36,663 nt of DNA, taken from contig JACZJV010000142.1 in assembly GCA_014860355.1 (NCBI GenBank), forward strand, positions 1 to 36,663. The letters are read 5' to 3'. The notes beneath the pieces were generated by a model that was not told the origin of the DNA, searched no databases, and worked only from the letters and a program-made list of their open reading frames with translations. The position numbers and the translations under genes were made by a program. Every line of letters starts with the position of its first letter. Within the stretch, counting starts at the first letter, position 1. Positions 29,950 to 36,663 of the stretch are shown here, piece after piece. The DNA is from Burkholderiales bacterium (GTDB lineage: Bacteria > Pseudomonadota > Gammaproteobacteria > Burkholderiales > SG8-39).

Positions 29950-31593
29950 ATGGACCGTGCCAACGCCTTCGAGACCGACCTGGACCGCAACCCGGCCAAT
30001 TACGCGCCGCTGACGCCGCTGAGTTTCATCGAGCAGGCGGCCGCGGTCTATCCCGAGCGGACCGCCCTGGTGCACGGCGCGCGCCGCTACAGCTGGAAAG
30101 AGACTTATGCGCGCAGCCGGCGCCTGGCCTCGGCGCTCGCAGCCCGCGGCATAGGCACAGGCGACACCGTCGCGGTGATGGCCGCGAACACGCCCGAGAT
30201 GTATGAATGCCATTTCGGCGTGCCCATGCTGGGCGCGGTGCTCAATACGCTCAATACGCGCCTCGATGCAGAAGCGATCGCGTTCATGCTGAACCACGGC
30301 GGCGCGAAAGTGCTGATCGCGGACCGCGAGTTTTCCGCGACTGTCGCCGGGGCGCTGGCGCAGCTGGAGCGGCGCCCGTTCGTGATCGACATCGACGATG
30401 CCGAATACACCGGAGCGGGCGAGCGCCTGGGGGAGACCGACTACGAAGCCCTGCTGGCCGAAGGCGATCCTGAATATGCCTGGCAGCCGCCAGCCGACGA
30501 ATGGAATGCGATTTCGCTCAATTACACCTCGGGCACCACCGGCAATCCCAAGGGCGTGGTGTACCACCATCGCGGCGCCTACCTGAACGGCATCTGCAAT
30601 ATCGTCACCTGGAGCATGCCGCGGCATGCGGTCTATCTGTGGACGCTGCCGATGTTCCACTGCAACGGCTGGTGTTTTCCCTGGACCATGGCCGCCAACG
30701 CCGGGGTCAACGTGTGTCTGCGCAAGGTCGATCCGGTGCAGATTTTCCGGCTGATAAAGGAACACCGCGTCACGCATTACTGCGGTGCGCCCATCGTGCA
30801 CAGCGCTCTGATCAATGCCGATCCGGCGCTGCGCGCGGGCATTACCCGCCAGGTGTCGGCCATGGTCGCGGGCGCGGCGCCGCCGGCGGCGATGATCGAG
30901 GGCATGGAAAGTATCGGCTTCGACCTGACCCATGTCTACGGGCTCACCGAGACCTACGGGCCTGCCACGGTGTGCGCCAGGCACGAGGCCTGGGACGCGC
31001 TAGCCATCGGCCAGCGCGCCGAGCGCAACGGCCGCCAGGGCGTGCGCTATCTGATGCAGGAAGGGCTGGCGGTGATGGACGGCGAGAGCATGCAGCCGGT
31101 GCCGGCCGACGGCGAGACCATGGGCGAAATCATGTTCCGTGGCAATATCACCATGAAGGGCTATCTGAAGAATGCCAAGGCGACGGCGGAGGCTTTCGCC
31201 GGCGGCTGGTTCCATTCGGGCGACCTGGCGGTGATGCAGCCCGACGGCTACGTCAAGATCAAGGACCGTTCGAAGGACATTATCATTTCCGGCGGCGAGA
31301 ATATTTCCTCGCTCGAGATCGAGGAGGCGCTCTACCGCCATCCGGCGGTGCTCGCGGCGGCGGCGGTGGCGCGGCCCGATCCCAAATGGGGGGAGACGCC
31401 CTGCGTGTTCGTCGAACTGAAGCCCGGGGTGCAGGTGACTGCGGAGGAAATCATAGAACATTGCCGCGGCCATCTGGCGCGCTTCAAGGTGCCGCGCGCC
31501 GTGGTCTTCGGCGAATTGCCCAAGACCTCGACCGGCAAGATCCAGAAGTTCGTGCTGCGACAGAAGGCGAAATCGGCGCAGGCGATCGAGTAA
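29950..31593 (+). CDS. Acyl-CoA synthetase (AMP-dependent, DmdB-like)
   Basis: ANL-superfamily enzyme that activates a carboxylic acid to acyl-AMP and then acyl-CoA. The 547 residues carry the P-loop YTSGTTGNPKG at 192-202, the core motif VYGLTETYGPATVC, GWFHSGDLAV and VKIKDRSKDIIISGGENISS, and the C-terminal catalytic lysine Lys530 in TSTGKIQKF. The pattern HRGAYLNGICN with LPMFHCNGWCFPW is typical of the medium-chain and methylthiopropionyl-CoA ligase (DmdB) branch. The substrate could be a short- to medium-chain, branched or aromatic-derived acid. It is followed by a crotonase-family gene on the same strand and faces a minus-strand acyl-CoA dehydrogenase operon, so these genes probably share a degradation pathway. 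Confidence 0.9.
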   Translation: MDRANAFETDLDRNPANYAPLTPLSFIEQAAAVYPERTALVHGARRYSWKETYARSRRLASALAARGIGTGDTVAVMAANTPEMYECHFGVPMLGAVLNTLNTRLDAEAIAFMLNHGGAKVLIADREFSATVAGALAQLERRPFVIDIDDAEYTGAGERLGETDYEALLAEGDPEYAWQPPADEWNAISLNYTSGTTGNPKGVVYHHRGAYLNGICNIVTWSMPRHAVYLWTLPMFHCNGWCFPWTMAANAGVNVCLRKVDPVQIFRLIKEHRVTHYCGAPIVHSALINADPALRAGITRQVSAMVAGAAPPAAMIEGMESIGFDLTHVYGLTETYGPATVCARHEAWDALAIGQRAERNGRQGVRYLMQEGLAVMDGESMQPVPADGETMGEIMFRGNITMKGYLKNAKATAEAFAGGWFHSGDLAVMQPDGYVKIKDRSKDIIISGGENISSLEIEEALYRHPAVLAAAAVARPDPKWGETPCVFVELKPGVQVTAEEIIEHCRGHLARFKVPRAVVFGELPKTSTGKIQKFVLRQKAKSAQAIE

Positions 31594-31685
31594 CAGCCGC
31601 CGCGCACGCGGGCGGCTCGTGACCTTGCCCTCGTGTTCCCGTAGGGGCAGGGCTAGGGGTGCAGTGAAACTGAGGAGCTGAAAGC

Positions 31686-32489
31686 ATGAGTGCAAATACC
31701 CAGGCAGTAACGGCAGAACCCATCTTGTTGCGCCAGGACGAGGGCGGCGTGGCGACGCTCACGCTCAACCGTCCGATGCAGTTCAACTCCCTGTCGCAGG
31801 AGCTGATGAACGAACTCGAGCTCGAGCTCGACCGCATCGCCGCGGATGCCGGCGTGCGCGTGGTGGTTCTGGCCGGCGCCGGCAAGGCGTTTTGCGCCGG
31901 ACACGATCTCAAGGAAATGCGCTCGGACGCGTCGAAGGAATTCCAGCAGGCGCTGTTCCGCCAGTGCAGCAAGCTCATGCTCATGCTGGTGCGCATGCCG
32001 CAGCCGGTGATCGCGCGCGTGCACGGCATCGCCACCGCCGCGGGCTGCCAGCTGGTGGCTATGTGCGACCTCGCGGTGGCTTCCGACAATGCGCGCTTCG
32101 CCGTGTCGGGGGTGAACCTGGGCCTGTTCTGTTCCACGCCTGCGGTGGGCCTTGCGCGCAACCTCGGGCGCAAGCAGGCGATGGAAATGCTGTTGACCGG
32201 GGAGTTCATCGACGCGCAGGCGGCGCTGGCGCGCGGCCTCGTCAACCGCGTCGTGCCGCTGGAGCAGCTCGACGCCGAAATCCGGAAACTGTGCGCTTCG
32301 ATCCTGGCCAAGACGCCGGTGGCGATCAGGCTGGGCAAGGAGGCGTTCTACCGCCAGCTGGAGCTGGGGCTGGAGGCTGCCTACGATCTGGCCAGCGAAA
32401 CCATGGCCTGCAATATGATGGCCGAGGACGCGCGCGAAGGCATCGATGCCTTCGTCGCCAAGCGCAAGCCCGAGTGGAAGGGCCGCTGA
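31686..32489 (+). CDS. Crotonase-family protein (ECHDC3-like) lacking the usual catalytic glutamates
   Basis: Enoyl-CoA hydratase/isomerase-fold protein, 267 residues, with a strong GAGGAG site before the ATG. The CoA-binding and oxyanion-hole parts are present: LAGAGKAFCAGHDLKEM at about 62-78 and VHGIATAAGCQLVAMCDLAV at 112-131. At the position of the first catalytic glutamate of classic hydratases it has Gln122, and at the second Gly142 (AVSGVNLGLFCS). It therefore resembles the ECHDC3-like branch rather than a standard beta-oxidation hydratase, and its reaction cannot be named. It lies 92 bp after the acyl-CoA ligase and probably shares its transcript. It converges on the CaiB-type operon with 53 bp between the stops. 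Confidence 0.83.
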   Translation: MSANTQAVTAEPILLRQDEGGVATLTLNRPMQFNSLSQELMNELELELDRIAADAGVRVVVLAGAGKAFCAGHDLKEMRSDASKEFQQALFRQCSKLMLMLVRMPQPVIARVHGIATAAGCQLVAMCDLAVASDNARFAVSGVNLGLFCSTPAVGLARNLGRKQAMEMLLTGEFIDAQAALARGLVNRVVPLEQLDAEIRKLCASILAKTPVAIRLGKEAFYRQLELGLEAAYDLASETMACNMMAEDAREGIDAFVAKRKPEWKGR

Positions 32490-32542
32490 GCGCGCGAGCC
32501 CTGCAGCGCAGCGCTCCAAATCAAAACCGCGGCGCGCGCGTC

Positions 32543-33748
32543 TTATTCTGCGACGGCCGCCAGGTGGCTGATCAGGCCGGTACGCGCCATGGCGTCTATT
32601 TCCCCGGCGCCCAATCCCAGTTCCCCTAGTATTTCCCGCGTATGTTCGCCCGCGCGCGGCGCGGCGGGCAGGGTCTGTGCGCGCGCGCTGCCCGGCGCCT
32701 GCGGCAGCGGCAGCTTGCCGTAAGGCTGCTGTTCGGTCTCGCCGAAGTAGCCCATATGGCGCATCTGCGGGTCGGCGCGCAAGGCCGCGTAATCCTGCAC
32801 CTGCGCGTACAGCACGTCGTGCTGCTCGAACAGCGCCGCCCAGGCGCCGGATTCGCGGCCGGCGACGATGGCCGCGACGGCACGGTTGATTTCCTCGCCC
32901 GCGCGCTGGTGCAGCTCGGCGCTGGCGTAGCGCGGTTCGCTCAGCCAGTCCTCGCGCGCGAGCGCACGGCACAGGCCCTGCCACATCGCCTCGCGCAGGG
33001 TCGCCAGCACGATGTGGCCGTCGCGCGTCGCGAACACGCCCGCGGGCACGGTGATCGGCGGCTTGTACTGGCCGGCAAAGAGGAAATCGTCGAGGATGGG
33101 GCCGGCCTGAAACGCGGCGCAGCACTCGGCCAGCGATACGCGTATATGCCGGCCGCGGCCGCCGCCAGCGGCTTTTGCGTCGCGTGCATATAGCGCCGCA
33201 CTGACGCACTGCGCTGCATACAGCGCCGTCGCGGTATCGGGCACCATGATGCCGAAGCGCCGCGGCGTGCCGGCCGCGTCCCTGTTCAGCTGCGCCATGC
33301 CGCTCATGGCCTGCAGCACCGAATCGGTGGCGGGCTTGTGCGCATACGGGCCGGAATCGCCGAAGCCGCTGATAGACAGATAGATCAGGCGCGGATGGCT
33401 CGCGGCGAGCGCCGCGTAGTCCAGCCCCAGTTTGGCCATCACCCCCGGGCGGAAATTTTCCATGAGCACGTCGGCGCGCTGCGCCAGTTTCAGGATCAGT
33501 GCCCGCCCTTCGGCTAGGGTCGCGTCGATGCAGATCGAGCGCTTGCCCAGGTTGTTGACCACGGCGAGCGCGCTCATGCCCTCGCGGCCGCCGCCCATGA
33601 GCCGGATCCAGTCGCCCGCGGGCGGCTCGACTTTGATCACGCTCGCGCCGCGCTGCGCGAACTGCGCGGCGCAATACGGGCCGGCGATGCCCTGGCTCAG
33701 GTCGAGTATGTTGAGGCCGGCGTAGGGGTGTGCGTCCGCTTCATTCAT
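32543..33748 (-). CDS. CaiB/BaiF-type (class III) CoA transferase, second copy
   Basis: Class III CoA transferase, 401 residues, which moves CoA between acids, often to activate a substrate without ATP. The N-terminal Rossmann part has LNILDLSQGIAGPYCAAQFA and GASVIKVEPPAGDWIRL. Then NLGKRSICIDATLAEGRALI, VLMENFRPGVMAKLGLDYAA and the loop SGFGDSGPYAHKPATDSVLQ follow. Asp171 in MVPDTATALYAAQ is at the place I take as the family's catalytic aspartate. It starts 3 bp after the stop of the related gene upstream, so both belong to one operon. The two copies differ clearly, so they probably form a heteromer or act on different steps rather than being a recent duplication. Confidence 0.88.
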   Translation of the reverse strand: MNEADAHPYAGLNILDLSQGIAGPYCAAQFAQRGASVIKVEPPAGDWIRLMGGGREGMSALAVVNNLGKRSICIDATLAEGRALILKLAQRADVLMENFRPGVMAKLGLDYAALAASHPRLIYLSISGFGDSGPYAHKPATDSVLQAMSGMAQLNRDAAGTPRRFGIMVPDTATALYAAQCVSAALYARDAKAAGGGRGRHIRVSLAECCAAFQAGPILDDFLFAGQYKPPITVPAGVFATRDGHIVLATLREAMWQGLCRALAREDWLSEPRYASAELHQRAGEEINRAVAAIVAGRESGAWAALFEQHDVLYAQVQDYAALRADPQMRHMGYFGETEQQPYGKLPLPQAPGSARAQTLPAAPRAGEHTREILGELGLGAGEIDAMARTGLISHLAAVAE

Positions 33749-33751
33749 CGC

Positions 33752-34975
33752 TCAAACGATGCCCTTCGCGACGAGCGCATCGACCGCCTGAGGGTCCATG
33801 CCGAGCAGCTCGCGCAGGATCTCCTGCGTGTGCTGGCCCAGCGCGGGCGGCGGCACGGTGTATTCCACCGGTGTTGCCGAAAAGCGCATCGGGCTCGCCA
33901 CGCTGGGGCAGGGCAGGCCCGAGGCCGTGGGGATGTCGACCCTCATGCCGCGGTGCTGCACCTGCGGATCCTCGAACACCTGCTGCATATTGTTGATCGG
34001 GCCGCAGGGAACGTTGGCGGCCTCCAGCGCGGCTATCCACTCGTGCATGCCGCGCTCTTTCATGATGTCGGCGATCAGCGGGATCAGCGTGTCGCGGTTG
34101 ACGATGCGCCCGGTCATCAGCCGGTAGCGCTCGTCCGCTGCGAGTTCCGGCCGGCCGGTGACTTTGCAAAAGCTGGCGTACTGGCTGTCGTTGCCGATCG
34201 CCAGGATGATATGCCCGTCCTTGCAGGGGAATACCTGGTAGGGCACGACGTTGGGGTGGGCGTTGCCGTAACGCCTGGGGATGTTACCCGAGACGAGGTA
34301 GCCGCTGATCTGGTTGGCGTTGAACGCGACCATGCAGTCGAGCAGGGCCATGTCGATGTACTGGCCGCCGCCGCCGCGCTCGCGGTGGGTAATGGCCGCG
34401 GTGATCGCCAGGCTCGCGTACATGCCGGTGAGTATGTCGGTGATGGCGATGCCGACTTTCATCGGCCCGGCGCCGGGTTCGCCGTCGCGCTCGCCGGTGA
34501 TGCTCATGAGTCCGCCCATGCCCTGGAACACGAAGTCGTAACCGGGACGCGGCGCATAGGGGCCGGACTGGCCGAAGCCGGTGACCGAGCAGTAGATCAG
34601 GCCCGGATTCACCGCTTGCAGCGCGGCGTAGTCTAGGCCGTAGCGCGCCAGGGTGCCGACCTTGTAGTTTTCGATCAGCACGTCGCATTTCGCCGCGAGT
34701 GCGCGCACGATGCCCTGGCCCTCGGGTTTGGAGATGTCCACGGTGATCGATTTCTTGCCGCGGTTGCAGGAAAGGAAATAGGAGGAATCGCGCGTATCCC
34801 TGCCCTCGCTGTCCTTCAGCCAGGGTGGCCCCCAGCCGCGGGTGTCGTCGCCGGCGCCGGGGCGTTCGATCTTGATCACCTCGGCGCCCAGGTCTGCAAG
34901 GTTCTGCGAGGCCCAGGGCCCGGCGAGCACGCGGGACAGGTCGAGCACACGGATATGCGAAAGCGGTCGCGGCAT
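33752..34975 (-). CDS. CaiB/BaiF-type (class III) CoA transferase, first copy
   Basis: Class III CoA transferase of 407 residues. Family marks are HIRVLDLSRVLAGPWASQNL, GAEVIKIERPGAGDDTRGWG, FLSCNRGKKSITVDISKPEG, LIENYKVGTLARYGLDYAAL, VTGFGQSGPYAPRPGYDFVF and Asp180 in AITDILTGMYA, taken as the catalytic aspartate. The sequence is close to enzymes annotated as succinyl-CoA or formyl-CoA-type transferases, but the acid pair cannot be decided. The ATG has a good AGGAG site six bases upstream. It lies 27 bp after the acyl-CoA dehydrogenase gene and 3 bp before the second copy, inside one minus-strand operon. Confidence 0.9.
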   Translation of the reverse strand: MPRPLSHIRVLDLSRVLAGPWASQNLADLGAEVIKIERPGAGDDTRGWGPPWLKDSEGRDTRDSSYFLSCNRGKKSITVDISKPEGQGIVRALAAKCDVLIENYKVGTLARYGLDYAALQAVNPGLIYCSVTGFGQSGPYAPRPGYDFVFQGMGGLMSITGERDGEPGAGPMKVGIAITDILTGMYASLAITAAITHRERGGGGQYIDMALLDCMVAFNANQISGYLVSGNIPRRYGNAHPNVVPYQVFPCKDGHIILAIGNDSQYASFCKVTGRPELAADERYRLMTGRIVNRDTLIPLIADIMKERGMHEWIAALEAANVPCGPINNMQQVFEDPQVQHRGMRVDIPTASGLPCPSVASPMRFSATPVEYTVPPPALGQHTQEILRELLGMDPQAVDALVAKGIV

Positions 34976-35002
34976 TGCTGCTCCTGGAAACGGATTTGAG
35001 AA

Positions 35003-36172
35003 CTAGCCCGGCAGGTTCAGCACCTGCCGCGCGATGATATTGCGCTGGATTTCGTTGCTGCCGCCGTAGATGCTGGTAGGCCGCGCCTTATAAAATGGCG
35101 CCAGCAGCTCGATGCGTCCCTCGCCCATCTGCACCTTGCCCGCGAGGCCGCCGCAATCGCCGGCGGTCTCGATGATCAGGTCGGCGATGCGCTGGAAGGT
35201 TTCGGTGGCCCAGATTTTCAGCAGCGACACCTCCGGCCCCAGCGGCTCGCCGCGGCCGACGATGGCGGCGAAGTGGCCGTAGATATTGCCCAGGTGGACC
35301 ACGTCGAGCTGCAGCTGCGCCAGGCGGTCGCGGAACAGCGCGTCCTGAGCCAGGCCGCGCGCGCGCGCCACCGAGAGCAGCACCTGCAGACCGTATTCGG
35401 GCAGTTTGGGGCTGCCGATGTGGATGCGCTCGAAACCGAGCTGCGACTTGGCCACGGTCCAGCCCTGGTTCAGTTCGCCCACCAGGTTGGCGGCCGGCAC
35501 GCGCACATTGTCGAAAAACACCTCGCAGAATTCATCGTGCCCGGCGAGGTCGCGGATAGGGCGCACGCTCACGCCGGGCGTGGCGAGCTCGAGCAGCAGG
35601 AAGCTGATGCCCGCTTGTTTTTTCGCCGCCTTGTCGGTGCGCGCGAGCACGATCATATGGGTCGAATCGTGCGCGAGCGTGGTCCAGGTCTTCTGACCGT
35701 TGATGATGAATTCGCCGCCTTCCAGCCGCGCTTCGGTGTGCAGGTTCGCGAGGTCGGAGCCGGCATTGGGTTCGGAATAGCCCTGGCACCAGATTTCCTC
35801 GCAGGCGAGGATGGGCGGCAGGTAGCGGCGGCGCTGCGCCTCGGTGCCGAAGCGCGCGAGTATCGGCCCGACCATGAGGATGCCGTGGTCCTGGAAGCGC
35901 GCGATGCCCCAGCGCTCCATCTCCTCGAGGAAGATCAGCAGTTTCGAAGGCGCGAGGCCCATGCCGCCGTACTCGCGCGGCCAGGCGGGCGCGATCCAGC
36001 CCTTGGCCGCCATGCGCAGGTACCAGGACTTGTTCTCGGCCCAGCGCAGCCGCCGCGGCGGGTAGCGCAGTTCGGTGGGGTGGTGCGCTTCGGCTTCGGC
36101 GCGCACGATTGCGCGAAACGCCTCGTCCGAGAGCGCGTTCCAGTCCTGCTCCTGCGGCACGCCGTAATTCAT
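35003..36172 (-). CDS. Acyl-CoA dehydrogenase, large-subunit type
   Basis: FAD enzyme that forms the alpha,beta double bond in an acyl-CoA. The 389 residues show EEMERWGIARFQDHGILMVG, the flavin-binding CQGYSEPNAGSDLANLHTEA, INGQKTWTTLAHDSTHMIVL, then VFFDNVRVPAANLVGELNQG and the C-terminal SIYGGSNEIQRNIIARQVLN. Gly replaces the Glu that serves as base at this position in classic medium-chain enzymes, so the base must lie elsewhere or in the partner. Its start overlaps the stop of a second, partial acyl-CoA dehydrogenase (ATGA). Such pairs are known as heteromeric enzymes of pimeloyl-CoA (PimC/PimD) and steroid side-chain degradation. Confidence 0.9.
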   Translation of the reverse strand: MNYGVPQEQDWNALSDEAFRAIVRAEAEAHHPTELRYPPRRLRWAENKSWYLRMAAKGWIAPAWPREYGGMGLAPSKLLIFLEEMERWGIARFQDHGILMVGPILARFGTEAQRRRYLPPILACEEIWCQGYSEPNAGSDLANLHTEARLEGGEFIINGQKTWTTLAHDSTHMIVLARTDKAAKKQAGISFLLLELATPGVSVRPIRDLAGHDEFCEVFFDNVRVPAANLVGELNQGWTVAKSQLGFERIHIGSPKLPEYGLQVLLSVARARGLAQDALFRDRLAQLQLDVVHLGNIYGHFAAIVGRGEPLGPEVSLLKIWATETFQRIADLIIETAGDCGGLAGKVQMGEGRIELLAPFYKARPTSIYGGSNEIQRNIIARQVLNLPG

Positions 36173-36663
36173 GCGAGCGGCGCGAGCGCTGCGTAGCGGC
36201 TGCGGTGCATGGCGGCGTTGCCCAGCCAGGCCGAGAGCACCAGCGCGCGGTTGAAGTACAGGCCCAGGTCGTATTCGTCGGTGTAGCCGATGGCGCCGTG
36301 CATCTGCAGCGCTTCCTTGCAGATGGCGAGCGCGGCCTGCGTCGCGCGCGCCTTGGCGCTGGAGGCGGCTGCGGTGCGCTGATCGGGCGTGCAGTCCGGT
36401 GCCTGCACGGTTGCGAGCGCGGCAGCCAGCGTGGCGCGGGTGAGTTCCTTCTGGATGTACATGTCTACGGCGCGATGCTGCAGCGCCTGGAAGCTGCCTA
36501 TGGGTTTGCCGAACTGCACCCGCGTGCGCAGATAGGCCAGCGTCATCTCCAGCGCGCAGTCCATCACGCCCAGCAGTTCCGCGCTCGCCGAGAGCGTGGC
36601 GTGATCGAGCGCGAGCCGCAGCGCTGCGCGCGCGCTCGCGGCCGCGGCCACGCGCGTGCCGGT
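36169..36663 (-). CDS. Acyl-CoA dehydrogenase, second subunit, C-terminal part (5' end outside window)
   Basis: The frame is open to the window edge, so the gene is cut; the GTG at 36651 is an internal codon. The visible ~164 residues are the C-terminal helical domain: SASAELLGVMDCALEMTLAY, LRTRVQFGKPIGSFQALQHR, ALQMHGAIGYTDEYDLGLYF. These match the small (PimD-like) partner of paired acyl-CoA dehydrogenases. Its TGA overlaps the ATG of the next gene, which supports assembly of both products into one enzyme. The active-site base cannot be judged with certainty because the N-terminal half is missing. Confidence 0.87.
   Translation of the reverse strand, partial: TGTRVAAAASARAALRLALDHATLSASAELLGVMDCALEMTLAYLRTRVQFGKPIGSFQALQHRAVDMYIQKELTRATLAAALATVQAPDCTPDQRTAAASSAKARATQAALAICKEALQMHGAIGYTDEYDLGLYFNRALVLSAWLGNAAMHRSRYAALAPLA

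Noticed and set aside
29929-30984. 351-codon minus-strand frame opposite the acyl-CoA ligase
   Set aside because: Shadow frame rich in Arg, Gly and His without motifs.
31653-33674. 673-codon minus-strand frame across the crotonase gene and the CaiB-type gene
   Set aside because: Arg/Ala/Gly-rich shadow; overlaps two genes with full motifs in other frames.
33728-34636. 302-codon plus-strand frame opposite the first CaiB-type gene
   Set aside because: Antisense shadow of a well-supported gene.

Overview
The window looks like chromosomal DNA of a GC-rich proteobacterium, most likely a betaproteobacterium. This rests on the GC-rich flanks, the Wza/Wzb/Wzc-type export genes with a YjbH-family protein, the CaiB/acyl-CoA dehydrogenase cluster and the IS families present. 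The species cannot be fixed by reading alone. No rRNA, tRNA or CRISPR was recognised.

Layout. (1) 1-1.6 kb: the 3' part of a HlyD-type secretion adaptor, converging on a brnT-brnA toxin-antitoxin pair. (2) 1.8-8.9 kb: export and control genes for a secreted polysaccharide on the plus strand: a YjbH-like outer-membrane protein, a Gly/Thr-rich lipoprotein, a Wza-type exporter, a Wzb-type tyrosine phosphatase and a Wzc-type co-polymerase/tyrosine kinase. (3) 9.1-16.1 kb: a graveyard of mobile DNA around one reverse-strand methyltransferase gene. A decayed IS256-family element was hit by an IS66-family element, of which only one end is left. That remnant was then split by an IS3-family element. 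The same IS256 transposase gene was separately split by an IS21-family element that still looks intact. (4) 16.2-27.2 kb: visibly AT-richer glycan assembly genes: Wzx-like flippase, two methyltransferase-like proteins, a GT-A glycosyltransferase, a pyruvyl transferase, a GT9 enzyme, a GT2 enzyme, a Wzy-like polymerase, a WecG/CpsF-family transferase and UDP-xylose synthase. (5) 27.3-29.8 kb: a reverse-strand VanZ-like gene behind a possible 19-codon leader ORF, about 0.7 kb without a clear gene, then the WcaJ-type initiating phosphoglycosyl transferase. (6) 29.9-36.7 kb: acyl-CoA metabolism unrelated to the glycan: an acyl-CoA ligase and a crotonase-family protein on the plus strand, facing a minus-strand operon of two acyl-CoA dehydrogenase subunits and two CaiB-type CoA transferases.

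How it works together (inference from families). The WcaJ-type enzyme loads the first hexose phosphate on undecaprenyl phosphate. The GT2, GT9, GT-A and WecG/CpsF transferases extend the unit, with xylose supplied by the UDP-xylose synthase. The pyruvyl transferase and methyltransferases decorate it. Wzx flips it, Wzy polymerises it, and Wzc/Wzb with Wza control length and export. The WcaJ gene lies about 19 kb from wzc, and the IS nest separates the export genes from the assembly genes. The AT-rich assembly block between GC-rich flanks fits horizontal exchange of the strain-specific glycan module.

The most notable points are the fully readable four-element nest of insertion sequences, a 43-residue in-frame insertion in the WecG/CpsF-family enzyme, and the leader ORF that overlaps the VanZ-like gene as GTGA. 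I found no convincing evidence of a wholly new system.
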